Positions 1-6,554 of a stretch of DNA of 15,254 nt are shown one piece after another. The notes under the pieces are model-generated. The model was not told the DNA's origin, did no database searches, and saw only the letters and a list, made by a program, of their open reading frames with translations. Position 1 is the stretch's first letter, and the number at the start of each line of letters is the position of its first letter. Source of the DNA: Aquificota bacterium (GTDB taxonomy: Bacteria; Thermosulfidibacterota; Thermosulfidibacteria; Thermosulfidibacterales; Thermosulfidibacteraceae); assembly GCA_015494645.1 (NCBI GenBank), contig WGAU01000099.1:1-15254 (forward strand), given 5' to 3'. The translations under genes were made by a program, and so were the position numbers.

Positions 1-279
1 AGAGCCATGGTATGGCAGGCTGCAAGGTACAAGATCCCCTTTCAAACCGCCGGATCCGCTGCAAAAGTCTTCTGCTCAGACATGGCATGGGAGGTGTGCA
101 ACCAGGCCATGAAACTCATGGAAGAAAACGGATTTCTCCACTGCCATGGGATTGAGAAAGCGGCAAGAGACGCAAGGCTTACCCAGATATACGAAGGGAC
201 CAACCAAATAAACAGATTGGCCGTGGTTGAGGGACAGCTTAACGCAGAATTCAACATCCCCGACTTCTACGAGGATTAG
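1..279 (+). CDS. Acyl-CoA dehydrogenase, C-terminal fragment (5' end outside window)
   Basis: This is the last 92 codons or so of an acyl-CoA dehydrogenase, a FAD enzyme that introduces the alpha-beta double bond into acyl-CoA thioesters and passes electrons to ETF. The reading frame is open from base 1, so the gene begins upstream. The visible part is the C-terminal all-helical domain. It carries the family signature ARLTQIYEGTNQINRL near the end; the Glu of YEGT sits where the catalytic base lies in many members (known of the family). A short tail ending FYED follows. The next gene starts 2 nt after the stop and its ribosome binding site (GAGG, 270-273) lies inside this gene, so the two are probably co-transcribed. 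Substrate chain length cannot be told from this fragment. Confidence 0.93.
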   Translation, partial: RAMVWQAARYKIPFQTAGSAAKVFCSDMAWEVCNQAMKLMEENGFLHCHGIEKAARDARLTQIYEGTNQINRLAVVEGQLNAEFNIPDFYED

Positions 280-281
280 CC

Positions 282-1248
282 ATGGTAAAATTCATTGCAG
301 ATGTTGGTAGCAATTTCAACGAATCTTTGGAAGAAGCTCTAAAATACGTAAGAAGGTGCGCAGAGATAGGCGTGGACATTGTGAAGTTTCAGTGTTGGAG
401 AGCGGAGGATCTATTCGCTCCTGAACACCCCCTCTTACGAAATACTAAAGGCACATACATGGGGCCTTCCCCTTGAATGGCATCGGGAAGTAAAAGAAGA
501 GGCAGACAGGTGCGGAATAAAGTTCTCAACCACTCCAACCCAGCCGTACCAGGTAGAGAAACTTGAAGAGATAGGCGTGGAAATCTACAAGGTGGCAAGT
601 GGCGACCTCACTTTTCACCCCCTGCTGAGGGAGATAAACAGAACGGGAAAGACGGTTATACTCTCCACAGGGATGGCATACCTCCATGAGATTGAAGAAG
701 CGGTAAACCTACTTAGAGATTGCAAAAGGATCATTCTCCTTCACTGCGTGTCTCTATACCCACCCGATTACAGTGAGATAAACCTAAGAGCCATAACTAC
801 ACTAAAAGAACACTTCCCCCACTGCGAAGTGGGCCTATCGGACCATACAGAGGACGACATTACCGCAATTCTCTCTGTAGCTTTAGGAACTACCTACATT
901 GAAAAGCACATAACTTTCAGCAAGGATCTTCCCACTCCAGACGCAAGCTTTGCCATGGACTTCAAAGCTTTCAAAAATATGATTGAAAGGGTGAAAAGAG
1001 CAGAAATATCCCTTGGAAAAGGCAATAAGATTCCAGCCCCCTCCGAAAAGCTTGAGCGCATATGGGCAAGAAGGGGAGCCTACACAAAAAGAGACCTAAA
1101 AAAAGAAGAAAGCATCAGTCCCAAAGATATTGTCTTTTTAAGGCCAGCCAAGGGAATTCCACCAGAGCTTGAAGATAAGATCGTGGGCAAAAGGCTCAAA
1201 AAGGATAAAGCAAAGGGAAGTGCTCTATTCCTTGACGACTTGGCATAG
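282..1248 (+). pseudogene. NeuB/SpsE-family sialic, legionaminic or pseudaminic acid synthase, broken by a +1 frameshift
   Basis: NeuB-family enzymes condense phosphoenolpyruvate with a hexosamine-type sugar to form nonulosonic acids used in surface or flagellar glycans. The first 50 codons (MVKFIADVGSNFNESLEEA, then VKFQ) are in one frame, and the rest (SYEILKAHTWGLPLEWH onward) is in the next. Dropping one C from the C5 run at 428-432 restores a continuous protein of 321 residues. Family motifs in the second part are ILSTGMA, LHCVSLYPP, LSDHT and EKHITF; the two His of the last pair match the metal ligands of NeuB. A short SAF-like (antifreeze-like) C-terminal domain follows. The start ATG has GAGG 8 nt upstream. 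The N-terminal motif reads SNFN where most relatives have NHNG. The break could be a real mutation, a sequencing error or, least likely, programmed frameshifting. The exact sugar product is unknown. Confidence 0.85.
428..432 (+). other. C5 homopolymer, frameshift site in the NeuB-family gene
   Basis: Five C residues sit exactly where the reading frame changes. With five Cs the upstream frame reads EHPLLRNTKG and stops at 474-476. With four it reads EHPSYEILKAH and runs on to the stop at 1246-1248. No in-frame stop interrupts the downstream frame between this point and the gene end. Confidence 0.85.
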
Positions 1249-1270
1249 GGTTAGGTATTTTATAACAGGG

Positions 1271-2305
1271 ATGGGAAGAAGAAAGGTCTTCAAATTTTTA
1301 GTTCAGGGAAGGTTAAAAGAGCTTGAAGTGTGGTTGTCAGAAGTCTGCGAGAAGAAGCCCTCATACTACAAGTATTTAGTAAATTTGTACCTTGAAACGG
1401 GCAATCCACAAAAGGCCTATGAGGCTTCCAGGAAGTACTCCATCGTGGAGTCTTCAGAATATGCTCTTTACTTATATCTTTTGTGCTGTGGCAGGCTTGG
1501 AGAGGCCAATCTTAACGAAGAGAGGAGAAACCTCTCCAAGCTCCTAAAACATAAAAAAGGAAAAGGATTGTACCTTTTCCTATCCGGGGTGGCGAACCTT
1601 ATTTTAGGCAACAGAGAAAGGGCGCTGAGAAGGTTTAGAGAAGCTGTTGAAGAAGGGTGCAACCTTGGCCATTGGGGAATAGCCGAGGTCCTAAATATCA
1701 ATGGAGACAGGGAACTTGCCAAAACAGAACTCTACAAATGCATAAAGCTGGGCAAAAAGTTCCCTCCCATTTACTTGCTAATGGGTAAGCTACACACCTC
1801 GCCTATGAAAAACATTTACTATTTGGAAAGATATATACGGGAGATGCCCGTATCCTCAGAAGCAAACTACGAACTGGGAATGTACCTCTTGGAATTTTCC
1901 AATCTCCCACTACTCGGGCGTTTTTTCAAGAACAAGGCTATAAAGCACCTACAGGTCAAAGCCCTCCTTGATTCTCCCAGACCCGAAAACTCATGGCTCT
2001 ACAAGCTTATAGCACTGCACTGTTTCCAGAAAGGAAAGGCCGGCAAAGCGGCCAAATGGATACTGATAGAACAGCAGGTGCTTTACAATACCCTATCCCA
2101 GCTTGAAAAATTCCTGAGGGAAAACAGCAACAACAACTCGGAAGATCTCATGGACATGATACACTCCGTGGTAAAGGTGCTCACAGATAAGGAGATCATG
2201 ACTGAAGAGGACTTTCACAGGGCCTATGCAGAAATCAGGGAAACCCGCCTTCTTGAGAAAATGTATCAGCTGTCCGAAGATGAAAACAACGAAAAGGATA
2301 GCTAA
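1271..2305 (+). CDS. TPR-like helical repeat protein of unknown function
   Basis: This predicted protein of 344 residues belongs to no family I can name. Its pattern is that of tetratricopeptide-like helix pairs: YYKYLVNLYLETGNPQKAY (about 32-50), a segment with LYLFLSGVANLILGNRERAL, then HWGIAEVLNINGDRELA, YELGMYLLEF and LIALHCFQKGKAGKAAKW. No signal peptide or membrane helix is evident, so it is probably a cytosolic protein-protein interaction scaffold (inference). I chose ATG 1271 because it lies after the preceding stop (1248) with AGG-containing sequence upstream; the frame is open further upstream into the NeuB-family gene, so a non-ATG start is possible. It follows the synthase by 22 nt and is probably co-transcribed. 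Its stop codon overlaps the stop of the convergent uppP. Confidence 0.75.
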   Translation: MGRRKVFKFLVQGRLKELEVWLSEVCEKKPSYYKYLVNLYLETGNPQKAYEASRKYSIVESSEYALYLYLLCCGRLGEANLNEERRNLSKLLKHKKGKGLYLFLSGVANLILGNRERALRRFREAVEEGCNLGHWGIAEVLNINGDRELAKTELYKCIKLGKKFPPIYLLMGKLHTSPMKNIYYLERYIREMPVSSEANYELGMYLLEFSNLPLLGRFFKNKAIKHLQVKALLDSPRPENSWLYKLIALHCFQKGKAGKAAKWILIEQQVLYNTLSQLEKFLRENSNNNSEDLMDMIHSVVKVLTDKEIMTEEDFHRAYAEIRETRLLEKMYQLSEDENNEKDS

Positions 2306-3048
2306 CTCAGGAACAAAACCACAACGCCCAAAAGCACAAGATAGCCCGAAAAGATAGAAAATCTCCTTTTCTTCAGCGTTTCCATAAATAGCTTAAGAGC
2401 TACCAATCCCGTAAAAAAAGCCGCCAGCATGCCCAAAAAGTATCCATGGTGGATGGAAAGACCCTTTGCATCTTTTATCTCAAGAAGGGTAGCACCCGCT
2501 ACGGCTGGTATGGAAACAATAAAGGAAAAAGGAGCCGCCTCTTCCCTTCTAAGACCAGTGAGAATAGATGCGAATATGGTTGACCCAGACCGGGAAATAC
2601 CAGGTATGACCGCAAGGCCCTGAAAAACTCCTATCAACAACGCTCCAATTACTCCAAGCTCCGACAATGTCCCCTTTCCCTCCACCCTATCCACCACAAA
2701 GACCAAAAGCGCTGTTACGAAAAAGGCAAAGGCCACGGGCTTGGGATCGGTCAATATCCTCTCAACAAGCCCTTTAAGAGAAAGCCCCACTATCCCTGTA
2801 GGGACACTTACAAGCACTATAAAAAATAACACCCTGGGCTGCTTCACATAGGCAAGAACTTCCTTCCTGAAATATATCACAACCGCAAGCAAAGTAGCAA
2901 AGTGCAGCATCACATCAAAAAATAGTCTATTTCCTTCAACACCAAGGTAATGCTGAAGTAGCGCCAGATGACCAGAGCTGGACACAGGAAGAAACTCCGT
3001 CAATCCTTGAACAACTCCCAAAATAAGATCCTTCAAAACCTCACTCAT
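2302..3048 (-). CDS. uppP: Undecaprenyl-diphosphatase UppP (BacA family)
   Basis: UppP is an integral membrane enzyme that dephosphorylates undecaprenyl diphosphate, recycling the lipid carrier for peptidoglycan and other wall polymers; overexpression gives bacitracin resistance. The 248-residue product is very hydrophobic. It carries both family signatures: GLTEFLPVSSSGH (about 15-27), with the active-site Glu residues and the Ser-rich loop, and PGISRSGST (149-157). The length is close to the usual 250-280. The ATG at 3048 is preferred over a TTG six codons upstream, because it gives the standard MSEVLKDLILGVVQG start and has GGGG about 8 nt before it. It overlaps the upstream oxidoreductase gamma gene by 8 nt, is last in the ten-gene run, and its TAG stop overlaps the TAA of the convergent TPR gene. 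Confidence 0.96.
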   Translation of the reverse strand: MSEVLKDLILGVVQGLTEFLPVSSSGHLALLQHYLGVEGNRLFFDVMLHFATLLAVVIYFRKEVLAYVKQPRVLFFIVLVSVPTGIVGLSLKGLVERILTDPKPVAFAFFVTALLVFVVDRVEGKGTLSELGVIGALLIGVFQGLAVIPGISRSGSTIFASILTGLRREEAAPFSFIVSIPAVAGATLLEIKDAKGLSIHHGYFLGMLAAFFTGLVALKLFMETLKKRRFSIFSGYLVLLGVVVLFLS

Positions 3049-3565
3049 ACATATAACCCCGTTCAAGGGCCTTTATATTCATCTGAGCCATCTTCTCCGA
3101 TTTGCTCCCTGTTTTTATAACCTCTTTAAGCGTCTCCAACGGCACTATCGGCCTTCTTTTCAGAAAGACACCAAGAAGGATAAAGTTGGCAACCCTTTCA
3201 CTTCCCATGGATATGGCCATGTCTGTAGCAGGAACCAAAAGGGCCTCGTAGTCTTCAGGGTCAACCTCCACTATGGAAGAGTTGACTATGAGCAAGCCTC
3301 CTTTTTTTATCCTTCCCCTGTGCTTTTCCCATGCTCTCTGATGCATAACTATCATGTTGTTCACCTGAGCAAGAAGAGGAGATCCTATCTCGTCCTCAGA
3401 GATTATGAGGGTAACAGTGGCATCCCCTCCCCTCTTTTCAACACCATATATGGGCACCCAAGTAGTGTTTAAGCCCTCCCTAATGGCAGCCTCAGCCAAG
3501 GTCTGGCCGATGAGTAACGATCCTTGACCGCCTATGCCCGCTATGAATACATCCACCTCCCTCAA
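3041..3565 (-). CDS. 2-oxoacid:ferredoxin oxidoreductase, gamma subunit (KorC/VorC type)
   Basis: The gamma subunit is part of ferredoxin-dependent 2-oxoacid oxidoreductases, which oxidatively decarboxylate 2-oxoacids to acyl-CoA, or run in reverse as carboxylases, in anaerobes. The 174-residue product has the N-terminal signature AGIGGQGSLLIGQTLAEAA and a YGVEKRGGDATVTL segment corresponding to the family YGPEVRGG region. The start is TTG at 3565, supported by a strong ribosome binding site (AAGGGGGTG, 3571-3579) 5 nt upstream and by the fit of the MREVDVFIAGIGGQG terminus. It begins 2 nt after the beta-subunit stop, so the two are translated together. Substrate (2-oxoglutarate, branched-chain 2-oxoacid or other) cannot be assigned from this subunit. 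No alpha subunit lies next to it. Confidence 0.92.
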   Translation of the reverse strand: MREVDVFIAGIGGQGSLLIGQTLAEAAIREGLNTTWVPIYGVEKRGGDATVTLIISEDEIGSPLLAQVNNMIVMHQRAWEKHRGRIKKGGLLIVNSSIVEVDPEDYEALLVPATDMAISMGSERVANFILLGVFLKRRPIVPLETLKEVIKTGSKSEKMAQMNIKALERGYMYE

Positions 3566-3567
3566 GA

Positions 3568-4308
3568 CTACACCCCCTTGTCCCTAACAATACCAACGGG
3601 ATAGTAGCTCTCCATCTCCTCGTCTATCCACCTGCACGCTTCCACAGGATCCATCCTCCACCCTGTGGGACAGGCAGAAAGCACCTCAACCATGGCAAAA
3701 CCAAGGCCATTGAGCTGCGCCTCAAAGGCTTTCTTTATCATCCTCCTCGCATTCTTCACCGCCTTGGGAGAATTTACCTTCACCCTTGCCAAGAAGGCAG
3801 GAGCATCCAAAGTGTTGAGCAGCTCAACCATCCTTATGGGATACCCCGAATTGCTGGGATCTCTACCAAATGGACACGTGGAAGCCTTCTGCCCCAAAAC
3901 AGTGGTGGGAGCCATCTGTCCACCTGTCATGCCATAAACTGCGTTGTTAACGTAAACCACAGTAATATGCTCACCCCTATTGGCAGCATGTATAATCTCA
4001 GCGGTCCCTATGGCGGTTATCTCACCATCCCCCTGATAACAGAAGACCACCCTGTTCGGCAGACATCTCTTTATGCCACTGGCAACAGCAGGTGCCCTCC
4101 CGTGGGGAGACTCGGCAATATCACACCTTATATACTCGTAAAGAAAAACCGCACAGCCAACAGGTGCTATACCTATGGTTTTCTCCCTTATCCCAAGATC
4201 ATCTATAACCTCGGCCACAAGCCTGTGGATAATACCATGATGGCAACCGGGACAGAAGTGATAAATCTTATCACTCAAGGCCTCAGGCCTCTTAAAAACA
4301 ACCTTCAT
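3568..4308 (-). CDS. 2-oxoacid:ferredoxin oxidoreductase, thiamine diphosphate-binding beta subunit (KorB/VorA type)
   Basis: This 246-residue subunit binds thiamine diphosphate and a proximal Fe-S cluster in 2-oxoacid:ferredoxin oxidoreductases. Visible features are CPGCHHG (Cys19 and Cys22), VGCAV (Cys52) and SACPTGW (Cys213), the usual cluster-ligand pattern. The diphosphate motif GDGEITAIGTAEIIHAANRG (93-112) is followed by VNN and YGMTGGQMAPTT, typical of the 2-oxoglutarate/ketoisovalerate branch. Most relatives have GDGD where this has GDGE; the metal-binding first Asp is kept. The ATG at 4308 has GGAGGG 5 nt upstream, inside the end of the deacetylase gene, which it overlaps by 17 nt. 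Activity would require an alpha (substrate/CoA) subunit, and commonly a ferredoxin-like delta subunit, neither of which is encoded in this window. Confidence 0.94.
   Translation of the reverse strand: MKVVFKRPEALSDKIYHFCPGCHHGIIHRLVAEVIDDLGIREKTIGIAPVGCAVFLYEYIRCDIAESPHGRAPAVASGIKRCLPNRVVFCYQGDGEITAIGTAEIIHAANRGEHITVVYVNNAVYGMTGGQMAPTTVLGQKASTCPFGRDPSNSGYPIRMVELLNTLDAPAFLARVKVNSPKAVKNARRMIKKAFEAQLNGLGFAMVEVLSACPTGWRMDPVEACRWIDEEMESYYPVGIVRDKGV
3571..3579 (-). promoter_or_regulatory. Strong Shine-Dalgarno supporting the TTG start of the gamma subunit
   Basis: On the minus strand the sequence is AAGGGGGTG followed by TAGTC and then TTG. It overlaps the last codons of the beta-subunit gene. No ATG lies nearby in frame, so this site decides the start. 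Confidence 0.7.
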
Positions 4309-5266
4309 AGCGTCCCTCCAAAACCATAGCGTAGATGTCCTCTATTGGTACCACCTCAACCCCCTTCTTTTCAAGCTCGGGTAGCTTCTCTACAAGAGCT
4401 CGGTAAGTGCTTATATGTGGATGACCTATGGCAATGGCGTATCCCCTTCTGAAAGCTTTGTCAGCAAGCTGATCCAGCTGTTTTTTTATGTAGTCTCCAT
4501 TTTTGGAATTGTCTAAAAATATGTCTCTTTTCAAGACCACAGCTCCCAACGCTTTTCCCACCCTGCAGGCAACGCTTTTGCTCGTGGTTCTGCTGTCCAC
4601 AAAGAAAAGACCATTGTCCTTAAGAAAGGATATAACCACCCCCATTCTCCTCTCATCTCTCGTGAATTTTGAACCCATATGATTATTGGCACCAACGGCA
4701 TAGGGAACCCTCCTCAACTCCTTAACAAGCATTTTTCTTACTGAGCCGAGGGACATGTGAGTGGTTATCATACCCTTGGTTCTTCTCTCCAGCCTCTCTA
4801 TTATCTCTCCCGTATGATTGGGTTCCATAGGTATGTGCAACATAACCGATTTGCCTTTAGCATGGGCATATTCGGCGCTGTACCTATCAAAAGGGGTAAA
4901 AGGTATAACCGACAGGACTATAGGAAAGGGAATAGAACTGAACCTCTCAACATCTATTTTCCTGTAACCTATGTCGTCTATTATAATAGCTACATAACCC
5001 TTTGGCCTTTCTTCACGAACAGGAATCACAAAGGTTCTTGTCTCATCATGAACCCTTTTAGGCACCTGAGGAGGCTCAATGGATTCATCCTTAAAAGGCT
5101 CATAAGCTGTATGGGAGATCTTGGTCTCGTAGCGAAAATAAATTCCAAGGGTAAAGCCCAGCGCAAAAAGGCAGAACCCAATAAAAAAGGGAAGGAGCCA
5201 CCTGTGTAGCCCCTTCCCCTTCCTTGAAGACCTTGACGACTTCTTAGTGCGTCTTCGCTTGGACAT
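4292..5266 (-). CDS. Divergent polysaccharide deacetylase family protein (YibQ type)
   Basis: The product (324 residues) matches the divergent polysaccharide deacetylase family, relatives of NodB-type carbohydrate esterases found in diderms; the substrate is not established, though a role in envelope glycan processing is likely. The N terminus is very basic (residues 1-22), followed by one membrane segment (about 23-44), so the catalytic domain should face the periplasm, tethered to the inner membrane. The domain starts near 90 with AIIIDDIGYRK (93-103) and continues with MLHIPMEP (142-149), ANNHMGSKFT (193-202), FFVDSRTTS (221-229) and IGHPH (280-284), all family hallmarks. No clear ribosome binding site precedes ATG 5266; the gene overlaps the end of ctpA by 23 nt, so translational coupling is likely. 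Pairing with ctpA is a conserved arrangement. Confidence 0.92.
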   Translation of the reverse strand: MSKRRRTKKSSRSSRKGKGLHRWLLPFFIGFCLFALGFTLGIYFRYETKISHTAYEPFKDESIEPPQVPKRVHDETRTFVIPVREERPKGYVAIIIDDIGYRKIDVERFSSIPFPIVLSVIPFTPFDRYSAEYAHAKGKSVMLHIPMEPNHTGEIIERLERRTKGMITTHMSLGSVRKMLVKELRRVPYAVGANNHMGSKFTRDERRMGVVISFLKDNGLFFVDSRTTSKSVACRVGKALGAVVLKRDIFLDNSKNGDYIKKQLDQLADKAFRRGYAIAIGHPHISTYRALVEKLPELEKKGVEVVPIEDIYAMVLEGRYEGCF

Positions 5267-6539
5267 AGGGAGAGAAACCCATCTTCAGCCAGAGTCTCAA
5301 AAAGTCCATGGCGAATTTAAGCTGATAGTCTTCCTCAGTTTTCTCCTTTTTCTTATCTTTTTCCTCTATTTTCTCCCTCTTCTTCAGCTTGACCAGTTCC
5401 TTTTCCCTTATTACTGGATGGGTACTTTTGCGCACAAGACCACTTGGAATAACAATATCAGGCTCTATTCCCTTCTCCTCAATACATACCCCATCAGGGG
5501 TGTAATAGTAAGCGGTGGTAAGCTTTAAGCCCGAACCATCGGAAAGCCTGAATATAGTCTGAACCGAACCCTTGCCAAAGGTTCTCTCACCAATGACCAC
5601 CGCCCTCTTATGGGCTTTCAAAGCCCCCGTCACAATCTCAGAAGCGCTGGCGGATCCGGCATTCACCAAAACCACCATGGGCACATAGGGGAAAGTACCT
5701 CTATCTTTGGACACATATCTCAAACTTTCCGTGGCACCTTTACCCTTGGTATAAACTATAAGCTTTCCTCCTCTCAGGAATTTATCAGCCACAGAAACCG
5801 CTTGAGAAAGCAATCCCCCCGGATCGTTCCTCAGATCAAGCACCAAAGCCTTCATACCCTTCTTGTAAAGGGCATTGAAGGCCTTGGTTAGCTCTTGAGT
5901 GGTTTTTTCCTGAAACTGCTTTATCTTTATGTAGCCTATTCTGTCTTTCTTATCCAGCATCCTGTATTCAACGCTCTTTATCTTGATAATGTCTCTAACA
6001 ATGGTCACATCAAAGGGTTTATCCACCCCTTCTCTCAAAATAGTAATGGTAACCTTTGTCCCCTTGGGACCTCTGAGCCTTTTAACTGCTTCCATAAGGG
6101 TCATACCCTTGGTAGAAACCCCATTTATCTTTATGATCTTATCCCCTGCTTTAACCCCAGCTCTCCAAGCGGGAGTGTCCTCAATGGGAGATACCACTGT
6201 CAAAACCCCGTCCTTCATGGTTACTATCATACCAACTCCACCAAACTCCCCAGAGGTTTCTATTTCCATCTCTTTAAACATGTCCGGGGTTAGGAAAACA
6301 GAATGAGGATCCAGACCAGATGTCATACCCTTTATGGCATTGTATATTAGATCCTTATAAGACACATCCTTAACATAGTTTCTATCAATGTACCTGATGG
6401 CCTCGGTAAAGACACTAAGATACCTGTATATGGAATCTTCCTTTTTCTGCTTAGACACAGATGTGTAACCAACCACCGACAAAACGGTGCACATTATCAC
6501 AAAAGAAGCTACGAAAAAGAGCTTTGTTCTCCTCCTCAC
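5244..6539 (-). CDS. ctpA: Carboxy-terminal processing peptidase CtpA (S41 family)
   Basis: CtpA is a periplasmic serine protease that cleaves proteins near their C termini; family members regulate peptidoglycan hydrolases or process envelope proteins. The 431-residue product has an N-terminal signal or anchor segment (about 7-26), the family segment GLDPHSVFL (75-83) before a PDZ domain (about 95-185, GEFGGVGM and GDKIIKING), and the S41 catalytic domain. NAGSASASEIV gives nucleophile Ser298, and GERTFGKGSVQ gives Lys323, 25 residues later as in Tsp/Prc; Gln327 probably completes the site. A Lys/Glu-rich charged stretch (about 378-404) lies near the C terminus. The start is GTG at 6539, supported by GGAGGT at 6548-6553. 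The gene lies 15 nt after pheA, the largest gap in this operon, and overlaps the downstream deacetylase gene. Confidence 0.96.
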   Translation of the reverse strand: MRRRTKLFFVASFVIMCTVLSVVGYTSVSKQKKEDSIYRYLSVFTEAIRYIDRNYVKDVSYKDLIYNAIKGMTSGLDPHSVFLTPDMFKEMEIETSGEFGGVGMIVTMKDGVLTVVSPIEDTPAWRAGVKAGDKIIKINGVSTKGMTLMEAVKRLRGPKGTKVTITILREGVDKPFDVTIVRDIIKIKSVEYRMLDKKDRIGYIKIKQFQEKTTQELTKAFNALYKKGMKALVLDLRNDPGGLLSQAVSVADKFLRGGKLIVYTKGKGATESLRYVSKDRGTFPYVPMVVLVNAGSASASEIVTGALKAHKRAVVIGERTFGKGSVQTIFRLSDGSGLKLTTAYYYTPDGVCIEEKGIEPDIVIPSGLVRKSTHPVIREKELVKLKKREKIEEKDKKKEKTEEDYQLKFAMDFLRLWLKMGFSPYVQAKTH

Positions 6540-6543
6540 CTTG

Positions 6544-6553
6544 CCCCACCTCC
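6544..6553 (-). promoter_or_regulatory. Shine-Dalgarno fixing the GTG start of ctpA
   Basis: The minus strand reads GGAGGTGGGG, 4-8 nt before GTG 6539. This near-perfect ribosome binding site sits in the 15-nt gap after pheA and picks out the GTG start of MRRRTKLFF. Confidence 0.7.
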
Positions 6554-6554
6554 A

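Noticed and set aside
93..112. GDGE in place of GDGD in the thiamine diphosphate motif (residues 93-96 of the beta subunit) as a sign of inactivation
   Set aside because: The first Asp and the following NN, which bind the metal, are intact. Asp to Glu at the next position is conservative.
577..1248. The downstream part of the NeuB-family gene as an independent gene starting at ATG 577
   Set aside because: The frame is open and homologous well upstream of 577, back to the C5 run. A start there would begin in the middle of the barrel domain and has no clear ribosome binding site.
3049..3066. Alternative TTG start for uppP six codons upstream
   Set aside because: The extra residues are not family-like, and the GGGG motif is spaced properly for ATG 3048.
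4757..5209. Plus-strand open frame of 150 codons opposite the deacetylase gene
   Set aside because: Its translation shows no recognisable motif and it lies wholly within a well-supported gene on the other strand.
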